The position numbers and the translations under genes are program-made. From Sanderia malayensis (taxonomy: Eukaryota; Cnidaria; Scyphozoa; Semaeostomeae; Pelagiidae): DNA of 64,000 nt. The notes below the pieces were generated by a model. The model saw nothing but the letters and a program-made list of their open reading frames with translations. It searched no databases and was not told the DNA's origin. Shown one piece after another: positions 11,499 to 22,648 of this stretch. The first letter of the stretch is position 1. Each line of letters opens with the position of its first letter. The DNA is taken from NCBI GenBank assembly GCA_013076295.1, contig RQOL01000618.1:1984001-2048000 (forward strand). Direction: 5' to 3'.

Positions 11499-12522
11499 TT
11501 ACATGAACATATCATCATCAAAATTTGGTCTTCTTAGGTGATCAGGACTTGGATCAAAAGACCTTCTTGGTGCTCTTGTGCCAGTCCTGTGATCAAACTC
11601 TGTCATAGGTCCATAAGGATCAAATCTTGCACCAGGTGGTACAGCACCTCTTGGTACTCCTGGATGCATTGGTGGTCTGAGTCCCATTCCACCCGATCGT
11701 AAAGGATCCATCATCATGCCACCCATACCAGCATATCCAGGGATTCTATCTGCATCACCATAGGCAAATGGCGATACTCTGGGTACATGTTGTTCCTGAG
11801 CGTACAGCGATGATAAAGGAGGTTCTGGGAAATTTGGTGCAGCAGCATGATGCATTGGTTGTCTTTCAAGTAAAATTGGCTCTGATTCTTGCTTGTTCTC
11901 ACCCTGCTCTTCTGTTGTTTTTGTGTCACACTTCTCTGCAAATAAAAACACGGTAGAATTTAAATTCAAAATATTTTCTCAGTAAAAACCATCATCCAGA
12001 TATCAAACATAAGACCATAATACCTATGGGGGGCATCTTCTTGGCATTACCAAGCAGTTTCTCTTGAATATGCCCCCATAAACGAGCAGCATTTACAAAC
12101 CAATCGACGGTAATAGGCTTCGGCCCCCGTCGAACTTCATCACAAACATTAATTTGCACTTCCATGGCATTTCTTGCATCATCATCTTGACCAAAAAACG
12201 CTATATGCATTACATCGTCAATTCTCAGCGCTCTTAAACTATACAATCGTCCATTGTTGGCGTCGACGTACGTGAATTCGTAGCAATCAGGGTCTGCTTG
12301 TCTATTCCAGCCATCAGGCATGCCTAGGCCATCATGAGGAGAGAAAGCAGAACTTTCTTCGTTATTCCTCTTATTAATAACTTTGAATCCATTTTTTAAA
12401 AGTACAGCATGAACAATAAGTACAAGCAGATCTTCTTCAGTATTTGGTGTCGATGCTTTAATTACAGATGATAAATAATCTGTGTTTTCAAACTCAGTTT
12501 GTTTTTGTTTTGCGGAAGCCAT
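11499..12522 (-). CDS. PSMF1: PI31, proteasome inhibitor/regulator
   Basis: Two exons, 12522-12024 and 11935-11499, joined in phase 1, encode 311 residues (human PI31 has 271). The N-terminal FP domain, which mediates dimerisation and Fbxo7 binding, is seen in EEDLLVLIVHAVLLKNGFKV and the following region. The C-terminal half is the proline/glycine/arginine-rich PI31 tail (GVPRGAVPPGARFDPYGP, then PDHLRRPNFDDDMFM). PI31 binds 20S proteasomes through this tail. The extreme C-terminus is MFM where human PI31 ends in a tyrosine-containing HbYX motif, so Phe replaces Tyr here. It shares a 226-bp divergent promoter region with TMEM59. Confidence 0.93.
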
Positions 12523-12748
12523 TTCCCCAGGTCAGGTTTTGATTTCCAAGTATATGACGTAATTTGTTTTTCAGTACCTCCCCCTTTTAGAAAGTTGCAG
12601 TGCATGCTGGGAAAAGAACAAAAAAGCGAAGGTGTGCTGCGCTGCTTGACAGCTAACAAAAGCTGCGTTTGTTATTGTTCTTCGTTTTTTTGCTATTTTC
12701 GTACTTTTTCACTCAAAACTCGATAATAAAGTAATTTCTTTCACGACA
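12523..12748. promoter_or_regulatory. bidirectional promoter region between PSMF1 and TMEM59
   Basis: Only 226 bp separate the start codons of PSMF1 (minus) and TMEM59 (plus), so both 5' UTRs and core promoters must lie here or overlap the coding exons. No clear TATA box is visible. The phrase TGCAGTGCATGCTGGGAAAAG near 12597-12617 contains a GCATGCTGGGA element resembling the ZNF143/Staf-type promoter motif, which is common in housekeeping bidirectional promoters. That motif match is by recognition only. Confidence 0.55.
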
Positions 12749-14594
12749 ATGAAGATATTTATTCTACTTTCAAGCCTATTAGGATTTGTAATAGGTGTTG
12801 AGCGTACTTGCGGTAAAGGCTGCAAGACATCTTTTCCTTTGCATACGTATCCAGAGGTTTGTATCTGTTTACCTGACGCTTTCCGAATTGATGGCCGAGA
12901 AGGCCTATTTTTACGCTTTGCTCGAAACATTATCTAATACAGCGCATAAAATAGGTTGATTTTGAAGGAAACTACATAATTTTCTTATGAAACCGGAATT
13001 TTAGCTAGGTAGTAAATTGATTTTGGGGATTTATATTTTATGGATGGACGCTTCATTTACTCAATTGTTTTGTGCTAATAATTTTTTTAGAAAGAATCAT
13101 ATTATGCATGTTTAAGAGGATGCAGACTGGAAAGAATTGACCAAGTGTCCAAAAATTGGGAACAAAACCAGTATGGAGCAGAAAAAACTTGCGAGAAAGG
13201 TATAATTATAGCAACAATGTTTGGTTTTGTTTAGCCAGCCAAGCCAAGGAGGATCCTTTACACTTAATTAAATTTCTAACATAACATAATTCTGTTTCCT
13301 TACTTCCAGACTGTGGGATAGCTTATCCATGGAAGAGCAGCTTGAAAAATGCTTGTATAATTGGATGCAAATCAGCACAGCCTGGCCTGCCAACACAATC
13401 CGCGATGTTGATGGAGGAAAGAAAAAAAGTGAACCTGTATGCCATTCCGAAATCAGCAATTCATCCATTTCTTGTGATAAGAACCTACTGCTCTGGATTA
13501 TTTGATGTTGCTGTTTCAAATGTTGATATTAATACAGCCGTTCTGGTCAAAGATGGAGTGCCTATGAACTTGGAAATTGAAGTTAAGGTAGAATTCTTAA
13601 TCTGGAATTCAAAACCTGAAATTGATAGGTAATATATCAATTTGGTGATTGTATTGTGAAACATTTTATTTCAGGGAAATACTGACTATTTGCAAGTTCA
13701 ATCGATAAACGGTGAGCCAGGAATTATTTTCAAGCACACAAAAGGTTTGAATATTTTTCAATTTTTTGTCATCATTTGTCTGTAAATCCTTGCAGTTGTT
13801 TATACCAGTCATAACTTGTATCACATGAATAAAACATTAAATCTACCCCATGTTTTTCATTTCAGATGAAAAATTCAGGGTAGAAGTTGCCAAGCAGACA
13901 ACTTCCAGCTGGCTAGACTGTGTTGCTTATAAAGTTGGTATTCCAAAGTGGCTGCTTTCTGGCGTTCTTTTCATATCTCTCGCTGCGATTGTCTACTTGT
14001 GCTGCTGTTCATGCTTTGATTCCAGTGATGAAAAGGTAGGAGGCACTTCTTATGACTCTGCATGTGTCATGTAATCAATGCGTGAGATCCAAGCTTGTCA
14101 TTAATGTTTTAGACTACGTTACATTAAAGTCCCACTTTTAAGAAACCCCTTTTAAGTTTTAAGTCCCACTTTTAAGAAACACATGATGCTTTATTTAACA
14201 AAATCAGGCCTGAATTGTTTATAACACAGCTTCTCAGGCGGGACTTTACTGCATGATATGTAAACCTTCTAATAAGGCAACTGAAGTTCTTATTAATGGT
14301 TGAATTATTCAATTATTCATCAATTTATGAATTGGGTTATTCATAATTGATGTAGAAGTTGTATATGTGTTGATTCTTATCTATTTGATCTGATTTCTGT
14401 ATGTATTTACCTCGCTTAACTCTCTGCAAACTTATTCAGCCCATGTTGAAACCAATTATTTTATTTTTCAGAACCACAAGTTTGACAGTGTGTTCACGAT
14501 TGATGCAGAAAATTTGTCAAAGGTCCCCCTGTACATGGACGATCAGGCACCCCTATTACCCCCAAAATACTCTGAGAAAGGAGGCATTCTATAA
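12749..14594 (+). CDS. TMEM59: TMEM59-family single-pass membrane glycoprotein
   Basis: Six exons in consistent phase: 12749-12856, 13091-13199, 13310-13587, 13675-13744, 13866-14035 and 14472-14594, giving 285 residues. A signal peptide (MKIFILLSSLLGFVIG) is followed by a cysteine-rich lumenal region with the family phrase FPLHTYPE and repeated CxxxC pairs (YYACLRGCRL, NACIIGCKSA). One membrane segment follows (WLLSGVLFISLAAIVYLCC), then a short cytosolic tail with a proline motif (PLLPPKYSEKGG). Vertebrate TMEM59 is a Golgi/endosomal protein that modulates glycosylation, Wnt receptor assembly and ATG16L1-linked autophagy; whether this protein does the same is inference. A polyadenylation signal candidate (AATAAA) lies near 14876. 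Confidence 0.9.
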
Positions 14595-15848
14595 GTAACG
14601 AAGAAGCAATTGGCAGATTTTAAATTGCAACTTTATTGTTTTGTAAATTAAGCTCATTTTAATTTTAACTAATATCAGATTTACTGAGTGTTTTGTGGAT
14701 AAATATATGTGCCTAATCATTATAATTGTGCAACTGTATAAATACATTTCAGTTTATCATCTTTTCATTCTCTTATAGTAATTAGTTAATTTGTAGTGTC
14801 AGTGTAATTATTATTTAATTAGTTTTTTCAACAATTACATACATAGTTGGTAAAATTGCAAAAAGATAAGCATTTAATAAAAACCATTGGTGTTTTATAT
14901 CTTTCTGTTTTTTAATGTGTTGAGCTTCACACCATGAAAAACTCAGAAGAGCTGTTTTCTTCATTATAAATTATTAACCTATACTTCTCTAGCTTTGCAA
15001 ATGTGCGCAATCAGAGGCATAGGGGCGTACTAAAAAGTGTAGGTGGGGGCGAAGTGGGGCGGGGGACCACAATAAAAGTCAATGGCAGCACGTGACATAT
15101 TTTAGAGGGGCAATTTTTCACCTGTAAAAGGGGCATATTTTATTTTCTTTCTAAAAATCGGAGTCTTTTTTAAGTTACATCTTCGTAATATGTAAATTAG
15201 TAACATTAATAGACTTTCGCCTTCAGAAAGTCTTACGTCAGCTGTCTCTTTGAGTCTTCTTCCTTTCGGACTTGGCTCCGCTCTATTGTTATTCTGAACT
15301 TCTGTATGGAAATTTCCTGTTTGTTTGACGTGGAACAATTGAAAATTGGATGACATAATGTATCACATGAATAGAAGCCGGATGAAGCACGTGGTGAAAT
15401 CTCAATTGTCCCATTGAGCATGTTCGCGTGCAAATAAGGTATGTAAAAGATGGAACAAGGATATGTGGACTAGGAGTAATGTTCATGTCATAATGTTCAT
15501 GTGGTAATGTTCAAGTCCAGGTTAAGCTTTAATAGTATGGGCTGTTTTAGTTTTGGCAACAATTAAAAATTTCGTAAGGGCGTGGACAATAAAATTTATT
15601 ACATTGCCACTCAGAATTTTGAAAACTTTAGATTTAGCGAGCAGGCATTTTACGAAATGAGGTCCAATCTATGACACGTAGTCCACATAATTATATGGTC
15701 CGGGTTCTACACTCACGTGTTAATTTGACAGCTTTGTGTCAGTCAAGTGTGAGCAAGCATAACAGAACAGCAGAGGCAGAGCAGAGCAGAGGAGCATTTG
15801 CATTTCACTTCCCCTGCAATAATTCAGTTTGAGCAGAAGAGGAGAAAC
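14595..15848. other. intergenic region, no gene recognised
   Basis: The first part is the AT-rich 3' UTR and downstream flank of TMEM59. The remainder holds only short unconvincing frames. The stretch just before 15849 (CAGAGCAGAGCAGAGGAGC) is probably the 5' UTR of the saposin gene. Confidence 0.5.
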
Positions 15849-18800
15849 ATGTCGTTGAAGTTTGTATTTGTAATCTTACTTGTCGGCGTTGGATGTGCCG
15901 TAGCCTTGAAATATGGCGTGGCAAAGAATGAGCAAGACACTTGCAAAACAAGCTGTCTCAAATTTGCCAACTTCGTTCGAAAAAGCAAAAGTCATTATGG
16001 AAAAACAAAACCATCAACAATGGCAAATTTGTATTGCAGAAGTCCATTGTTTAACGCAGAAGATGACGTGAGATTTTTTATATTAATTTAAAATGTTAAT
16101 TAAAGATTTTGCTTCCTATTTCAATTTTTGCATTAATAATTAATAACCACGATTTTACGACTGCTGGATGTTGATGAGCAGAAAATCAGACGCATTGTAA
16201 ACAAGTTGTTGAAGAAGGAAAGGACACGCACGAGTGAGCACGAGCTTCAACGCAAGCAAATAACATGACACCCGCCAGGACCAACCAGCGGGCATTTTTA
16301 GACAATACGCAACAAGGACAGGGACACGAGAGTAAACAATTACCGTATTTCCTCTAATAAGCGCCCGGGCGCTTATTAAATACTTTGCAAAGTTGGGTGG
16401 GCGCTTATTAGAGGGGGCGGTTAAAAGAGGGTGGGCGCTAATGAGAGGACATGCGGTAACTATTAACTATCAACTAATTATTAACTATTAGTTAACTATT
16501 AACTTAATAGCTATTTATATATTTATTTCAACGGTCGGTTTTGTTTCTTGTTTTTAGTGCGACCAAGGTTGTGTTTCTTGTTTTCTAGTGTGACCAGGGT
16601 TGTTTTTCTTGTTTTCTAGTGCGACCAAGTTCGCAGGTTTTCCCGGTTTGTCTTTGTCTACGTGAAGGCGGGAATTCCGAAACGACGCATCTGTCAGTTC
16701 AAGAAAATATGCCCGAATAAAGTGGAGAAGAGCAAGACACGTGGACACGAGAACAATGTCAAGCAATCGATCCTCTGCACATCCTGCAAAACAATTGTTG
16801 GTACCGTGTCGTTTGGAGTGAAAACGCTCAATTTTACGGAACAAAAATTGAAGAATTTCATTGAGTCTCTCTGCAAATTATTGGCCCCTCTTAAAATACA
16901 GTCTAAAGTCGTGAGTCAAACTGTTTTATTCATTTTTCTCTAAGTATCAGTTTGGTACTAGGTGGTGTTAGGCAAATCAAAATGTTCTCAATGCAACATT
17001 TTTTCTCAAAGTCTCGAATTATTGTAAAACCAGACCATTTTTTACAACTTATACAGTCAAATCTGCATAGTTCGAACTCGTGTAATTCGAACTCTATCTA
17101 ATTCGAACGAAATTCTCCGTCCGTTCTAGACAGGGTAAATACCCTAACCATCTAAGCAACTGCCTAACCAAGCTTTTTAAAGCTGAAAATTCAAACTCTA
17201 TAATTCAAACTTTTTGTAATTGGAACATTTTCAAGCTTCCCCAGGGTGCTCGAATTAGACAGAGTTGACCGTACTGCAACATGTACTTTGTCACGCGATT
17301 AGAGATAATATCTTGTTTTTTCTCTTTCTCTTTTCAGTGCAAAGTAGTTATTGATCAAATTGATAAGATCATCCAAATGGTTTTAAAAGGCTTGACACCG
17401 GGAAAGATTTGCGAGGAGCTTGGAATTTGCAAAAATTCAACATCAACGAAAGATAGCCTCCTCATGAAAACACTCAACAGTGATATGCTGAAGAAACCAT
17501 TAATAGAAAGTTTGCCATATTACCTATCCAGAGCGGAGGAGATTCAGAAGGGCATACCAGTTGTTTTGGATAAGTACAAAATTTGGGTAAGTCGTAGCAT
17601 CTTGACATAAACTGTAAACCCACAAATTAACCACTTTGGGGGCATTATTTGTTTTTGAAATTTTTGGAGGGGGGGGGCTTATTTGAGGAGCGGGACAATT
17701 CGACGACATGTGGTTTATACCTTGCAATGATCTTCGCGCGGTGAAATTGTGGATTTTTAGTCACTCGCCCTGTCAATGAACTTATTCACCTATGTCTAGA
17801 ATCGGATTCAGTGTGCCCAAATCGTATTTTGAAAGCTACATGGACCAAACATGGTGCAATCTTTTCGTTAAACTCCATCTCTGAAAAATATCTAAATACA
17901 TAAGTCAAGACATTTCTTTACTGGCAACTGTTTAGTCTAACTATAGTCGTTTAGTTAGCTGGACGGCTTTGATTTGTTGTTTAATTCTTTTAAAATTGTT
18001 GTTTTTTGAAACGCCGTTTGTGGCAGATCCATCAGGTCACCTTTCGGATTTTTTCAGAGTGTGAATAAGAAGCAGAAGAAAGACGGTGAAGTTTGTAAAG
18101 TTTGTATGCTGGTAACAAATGTTGTAGAGGAGGCCATTAAAGCTGGAAACGCTACAATTGAAATTATCGAAGAAGCTGTTAAACTGATTTGCAATTTTCA
18201 GCCCGAACCGATAAAAGGAATCGTAAGTGACGTTTTTAATTTTGCGACCATGTTTAAGTCGATGCATTTTATCAGCCTTACGCCAAAGATGTGTGCTTTA
18301 AATTTTCACTAATACATATTATACAGTTAATGTATTAATACAGTTCGTGAGTTCATGCAACCTATTGTTTTTGAAGTCAAACTTGTTGTGTTGATGAGAA
18401 GTTTATCGGAGTCACCACATGGACTGTACATTCGACCAAAAATAGTTAATTATTTTAAAATTCATTATGTTCACGAGCTGCTCATCTGAGTTCTACATTT
18501 ACATTCGTGAAGTACTTTGAAATAAAGCCACCCTTTTACATTAAGGTTACATAATGGCTTTATTTTTTTATGAAGTTCTTTATTCTATTTGAAATCATTT
18601 TAGTGCACTGGCCTTTTGTCGAAGATTGATGAAATTATCCAATATATCGAGAAGGGTTTATCTCCTGGTGACATTTGCAAGAAACTTGGCCTTTGTCCCA
18701 AGAAACAATCGGACGACCGTCTTCCCTTGCAAGCATCAAAGCTTAGTGGTGAGAGGCAATCAACTCCAGTTTGTAAAATTTGCGATTCAATTGAAAAAAT

Positions 18801-21800
18801 CTTCGACAAAGAGATGAAAAACTACAAGAAATCCTCCTGGAGTCTGAGGAGTTATTTGACGGATGTTTGCACTACGTCGCAAAATGAAGAAATCCAAAAA
18901 AAGGTAACTATCATTTATTATAATTATATTATACACTCTAGGTTATGAACGATGTGGCTACTCACATAACTCTACAATATACACTGTATATACTGTACTA
19001 TACTATACGCTGCTATGGTGCACTGTATACTGTATTGTATTGTACTGTACTATGCTTGTTACTCTACTTTGACGTATTGTACTGTATACTGTATACTGTA
19101 TACTGTATACTGTACTATACTGTACTATTCTGTATTATACTGCACTATACTGTATTATACTGTACTATACTGTACTATACTGTATGATACTGTACTATAC
19201 TGTACTATACTATACTATACTGTATTGTACTGTACTGTACTGTACTATACTGTACTATACTGTACTATAGTGTACTATACTGTACTATACCTTACCATAT
19301 TATCCTATACTTCAATTTACTTTATTACGCAGTGAGACCTCTTTATCTCTATATTTCAGTGTCTGACTGTTGCCCCAGTGCTCGTGATAATTGACGCTGC
19401 CATAGACAACCTGATGCATCCGTCTGTCTGCCGTAAGATTGCGTGCAGCAAAGTGGTTGAGCTAGCATCAAGCATTTTGGGTTCAGACGGAAAAACATCA
19501 TGTGACGTTTGCAAGTATATTGTCAACATCTTCACGAATAGAATAAAGTATTTCGAAGAAATGTTTGAAAAGTCTTTGAACGAAATTGATCAGCTGTGCA
19601 ATATGGTTGCGTATAAGGAAATGGCTGATAAGGTATCAGTTTTTTATATTTTTCTTGAAACCTCTTCTCTTCTCTGTGCTGTCTCCTGTCATTCTACTCA
19701 CACTCAAACCTGAGAATGAGTAGAATGAAAAAAAATTAATAAGTACATTAAAGGCTGGGAATGATCTCAAACTGATCAGAAGGTCCTAATTAGTAGGATT
19801 CGACCCCTTGTGAGTGACATTTCGATCTATTTCCAAATTTGATTTTTCTAACCCTAGCTTAATGTATGATAGGTAGTGTATTTCAGTTGGGGCAAGACAT
19901 CGCCAGGGGCCAACTTTTGAAAAAATTATGCTAGAAGGCTGGGAATGGTCTCAAACTGTTCAGAAGGTGCTCATTAGTAGGATTCGACCCTTGTGAGTGA
20001 ATTTCGATCTATTTCCAAATTTGATTTTTCTAACCTAGCTTAATGTATGATAGGTAATGTATTTCAGTTGGGGCAAGGCCTCGATAGGGGCCAATTTTTG
20101 AAATATTTATGCTAGAAGGCTGGGAATGGTCTCAAACTGTTCAGAAGGTGCTCATTAGTAGGATTCGACTCCATGTGAGTGACATTTCGATCTATTTCCA
20201 AATTTGATTTTTCTAACCCTAGCTTAATGTATGATAGGTAGTGTATTTCAGTTGGGGCAAGACATCGCCAGGGGCCAACTTTTGAAATATTTATGCTAGA
20301 AGGCTCGGAATTGTCTCAAACTGATCAGAAGGTCCTAATTAGTAGGATTCGACCCCTTGTGAGTGACATTTCGATCTATTTCCAAATTTGATTTTTCTAA
20401 CCCTAGCTTAATGTATGATAGGTAGTGTAGCTATTTCAATTGGGGCAAGACATCGCCCGGGGCCAACTTTTGAAATATTTATGCTAGAAGGCTCGGAATT
20501 GTCTCGAACTGATCAGAAGGTCCTAATTAGTAGGATTCGACCCCTTGTGAGTGACATTTCGATCTATTTCCAAATTTGATTTTTCTAACCCCAGCTTAAT
20601 GTATGATAGGTAGTGTATTTCAGTTGAAGCAAGGCCTCGCCGGGGCCAACTTTTGACATACCTATGATAGAAGGCTGGCAATGGTCTCAAACTGATTAGG
20701 AGGTGCTAATTAGGAGAATTCGACCCCTTGTGAGTGACATTTCGATCTATTTCCAAATTTGATTTTTCTAACCCTAGCTTAATGTATGATAGGTAGCTAG
20801 TGTATTTCAGTTGGGGCAAGACATCGCCCGGGGCCAACTTTTGAAATATTTATGCTAGAAGGCTTGGAATTGTCTCAAACTGATCAGAAGGTCCTAATTA
20901 GTAGGATGAACAAGAATATCGAAGACAATTTTAAGATTTTTAGAAAATGTGGAATTCAGTCGGAGAATCAGAAGGTTGGCCCTCAATTGACTGTAGATGT
21001 TTGCATTAGGTAATGTTAAGGTTGCTGGATTCCAGGTTTGCGTTCCAAGTATTTTTGATAGAGAGGTTGTCTCCTAAAGTTTACTGTCCAAGTGTTTTTA
21101 CTTGGAATACCGGATGACAAGACTACGTCGTTTCAAGGAAATGTTTTAGATATAATATTCTCATTTTAAGTTATATTTCATGTTGTTTTGCCAATGTTTT
21201 GGATTATTTGAGCTATTGTAATTTGCTTTATCTAAAATGAAACCGGAGAACGTATGTAAAGAACGTATGAACGTATTTAAAGTATGGCATATTTTGCATA
21301 CGTTTTGGTTGTTGCTCTTAAAGCACAACCTGGAGTTACTCACTGAATTATTGCCTTGGCCAAGAAAATTATTGCTTTTATGATGTTTCGTATATTATTT
21401 GTGTTTGAACAAAAGGGAAGGTCTTGATTATGGGTTTTTTATTATTATAAAGCTGCAAAGATGGGACTGCGTTCTTATTACTACCACTTTTTCGTTGCAG
21501 TGTCACCTTGCTGTGAATAAAACCAGACAGTTATTTCAAGCGGTCGTCAAAAAATTCAACCCAAAGACGGTTTGCACGGCGTTGACTTTCTGTCTCAAAA
21601 CAATTAGCCAAGAGCAGTCGCTCGTCGAAAAGTTGGCACAAGTAATGATGTCTGGCACTTCTCCGACATGTGGCATTTGCAAAGTGGCAATAGAGTTGAT
21701 GCAAGAGGGAAGGAATGTGAAAGTCGCGAGGAAGAGTTTGGAAGCATCTTGTCAATCAATGACGATTTTCCCTGGCAAAAAAGTCGTATGTTTCACTGAT

Positions 21801-22648
21801 AGATTTTGTACCTTAGGCCCTCTATTCATTTCCTCTATTCACCTTCATTAGTGGACAAATATTTTTGGCACACTCGTAGCAGTACGAAGAAAGCTATCAC
21901 CCATAAATTTTCTTTATCGGGGGCTTTATTCAACCTCCCACCTCCCCTCGCACCTCCCTTCCCACCTCCCACCTCCCCTCGCACCTCCCTTCCCACCTCC
22001 CCTCCCACTCCCATTTCGTTATGAATGAGATCTTTATGATCACCATGCAAGTGGAATTTATCGATGTTTTATGTCTTTCTCAAGAGACAACATTATTGAT
22101 GAAGGATGCGTGTAAAATTTGCATTGGAAAATGTCCCAGGATTTTCGTCCACTTTCACCCACGGCATTGTCTTGATTGTTCTCCCACGGCATTGCCTTGA
22201 TTGTTCTCCCACGTATTGATTGTATTGATTGTTCGATGTTGAATTGCTCTAGACCAGTTCGTTCAACCTTTTACCTGGATACACTTATTTGTCAAGCATT
22301 AAGGACAACAAAAGACAAGTTCGTCTGAGCAGATTTAGCGGATATCAATTTGAATTCAATCTAGGACAATTAGGGATAACGTGTGAATGACTCTACGTCT
22401 CTGTCTCACTTTCCTTCAATTCGCCTAGAACAAGCAATGAACCTGCTTATTATGTACGCTTGAATATGATTTTGTCTTAGTGCAAAAAGCTATTGAAGCA
22501 TATGGACACGATTGTTGGCAACGAAGGCGCCAGAAAAGCCCCAGATGCCATATGCAAGAAAATAAAGCTTTGCGAGAAAGATATTCCTGTTATGGATGTC
22601 GTCAAAGATGTTGTCGATGGTATCAAGGATCTTTTTTCAGATTGGTAA
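15849..22648 (+). CDS. PSAP-like: prosaposin-like precursor with six saposin B domains
   Basis: Eight exons, all phase 0: 15849-16067, 16620-16910, 17338-17586, 18058-18222, 18604-18903, 19360-19632, 21501-21785 and 22481-22648; 649 residues. A signal peptide (MSLKFVFVILLVGVGCAVA) precedes six saposin B domains, each with the CxxC start and an ICxxxxxC-type end: about residues 32-104, 126-201, 266-339, 365-437, 456-530 and 556-625. Saposins are lysosomal lipid-binding peptides released by proteolysis that present sphingolipids to hydrolases. Each domain is split by a phase 0 intron immediately before its middle cysteine; only one further intron, in the long linker between domains 2 and 3, breaks the pattern. 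The saposin A domains that flank vertebrate prosaposin are not apparent, so this may be a saposin-like polyprotein rather than a strict orthologue. Confidence 0.88.
16335..16455. repeat. MITE-like repeat with CCTCTAATAAGCGCCC ends
   Basis: The stretch TACCGTATTTCCTCTAATAAGC is followed by inverted versions (GGGCGCTTATTAGAGG and GTGGGCGCTAATGAGAGG). The same terminal motif recurs at 33987 and 35064 (ends of a larger element) and in degraded form near 41500-41600 and 49060-49160. It lies in intron 1 of the saposin gene. Confidence 0.7.
16545..16630 (+). repeat. triplicated splice-acceptor segment of saposin exon 2
   Basis: Three tandem copies of a roughly 33-bp unit containing TTTCTTGTTTTCTAG followed by TGCGACCA lie directly before exon 2. 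Each unit has a polypyrimidine tract, an AG and the first codons of the exon. Only the third acceptor (exon starting at 16620) leads into the long open saposin frame. The first reaches a stop within the next unit and the second is frame-shifted relative to the domain. Confidence 0.8.
17052..17278. repeat. pogo-type MITE (ACAGTCAA...TTCGAACTC ends)
   Basis: It begins TACAGTCAAATCTGCATAG followed by repeated TTCGAACTC phrases, and ends in the inverted form GAATTAGACAGAGTTGACCG. Related ends occur at 45045-45206 and near 62340-62385. This resembles non-autonomous pogo/Tc1-type elements. It sits in intron 2 of the saposin gene. Confidence 0.6.
18960..19310. repeat. TACTGTACTATA microsatellite/minisatellite
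   Basis: Dense repeats of TACTGTACTATAC-type words in intron 5 of the saposin gene. The tyrosine/cysteine/leucine-rich frames visible here are repeat artefacts. Confidence 0.92.
19751..20910. repeat. about 184-bp tandem repeat, six copies plus a partial
   Basis: Units begin with AAGGCTGGGAATGGTCTC or a close variant at about 19751, 19935, 20116, 20300, 20488, 20671 and 20869 (partial). Internal landmarks in each are TTAGTAGGATTCGACCCC, ATTTCGATCTATTTCCAAA and CAGTTGGGGCAAG. Copies are highly similar, so the array is young. It fills most of intron 6 of the saposin gene. Confidence 0.92.

Noticed and set aside
18945..19335. Tyr/Cys/Leu-rich frames of about 80-106 codons
   Set aside because: They are translations of the TACTGTACTATA repeat inside saposin intron 5.
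19751..20910. CRISPR-like or other spaced repeat array
   Set aside because: Units are contiguous 184-bp tandem copies without unique spacers, within an animal intron.
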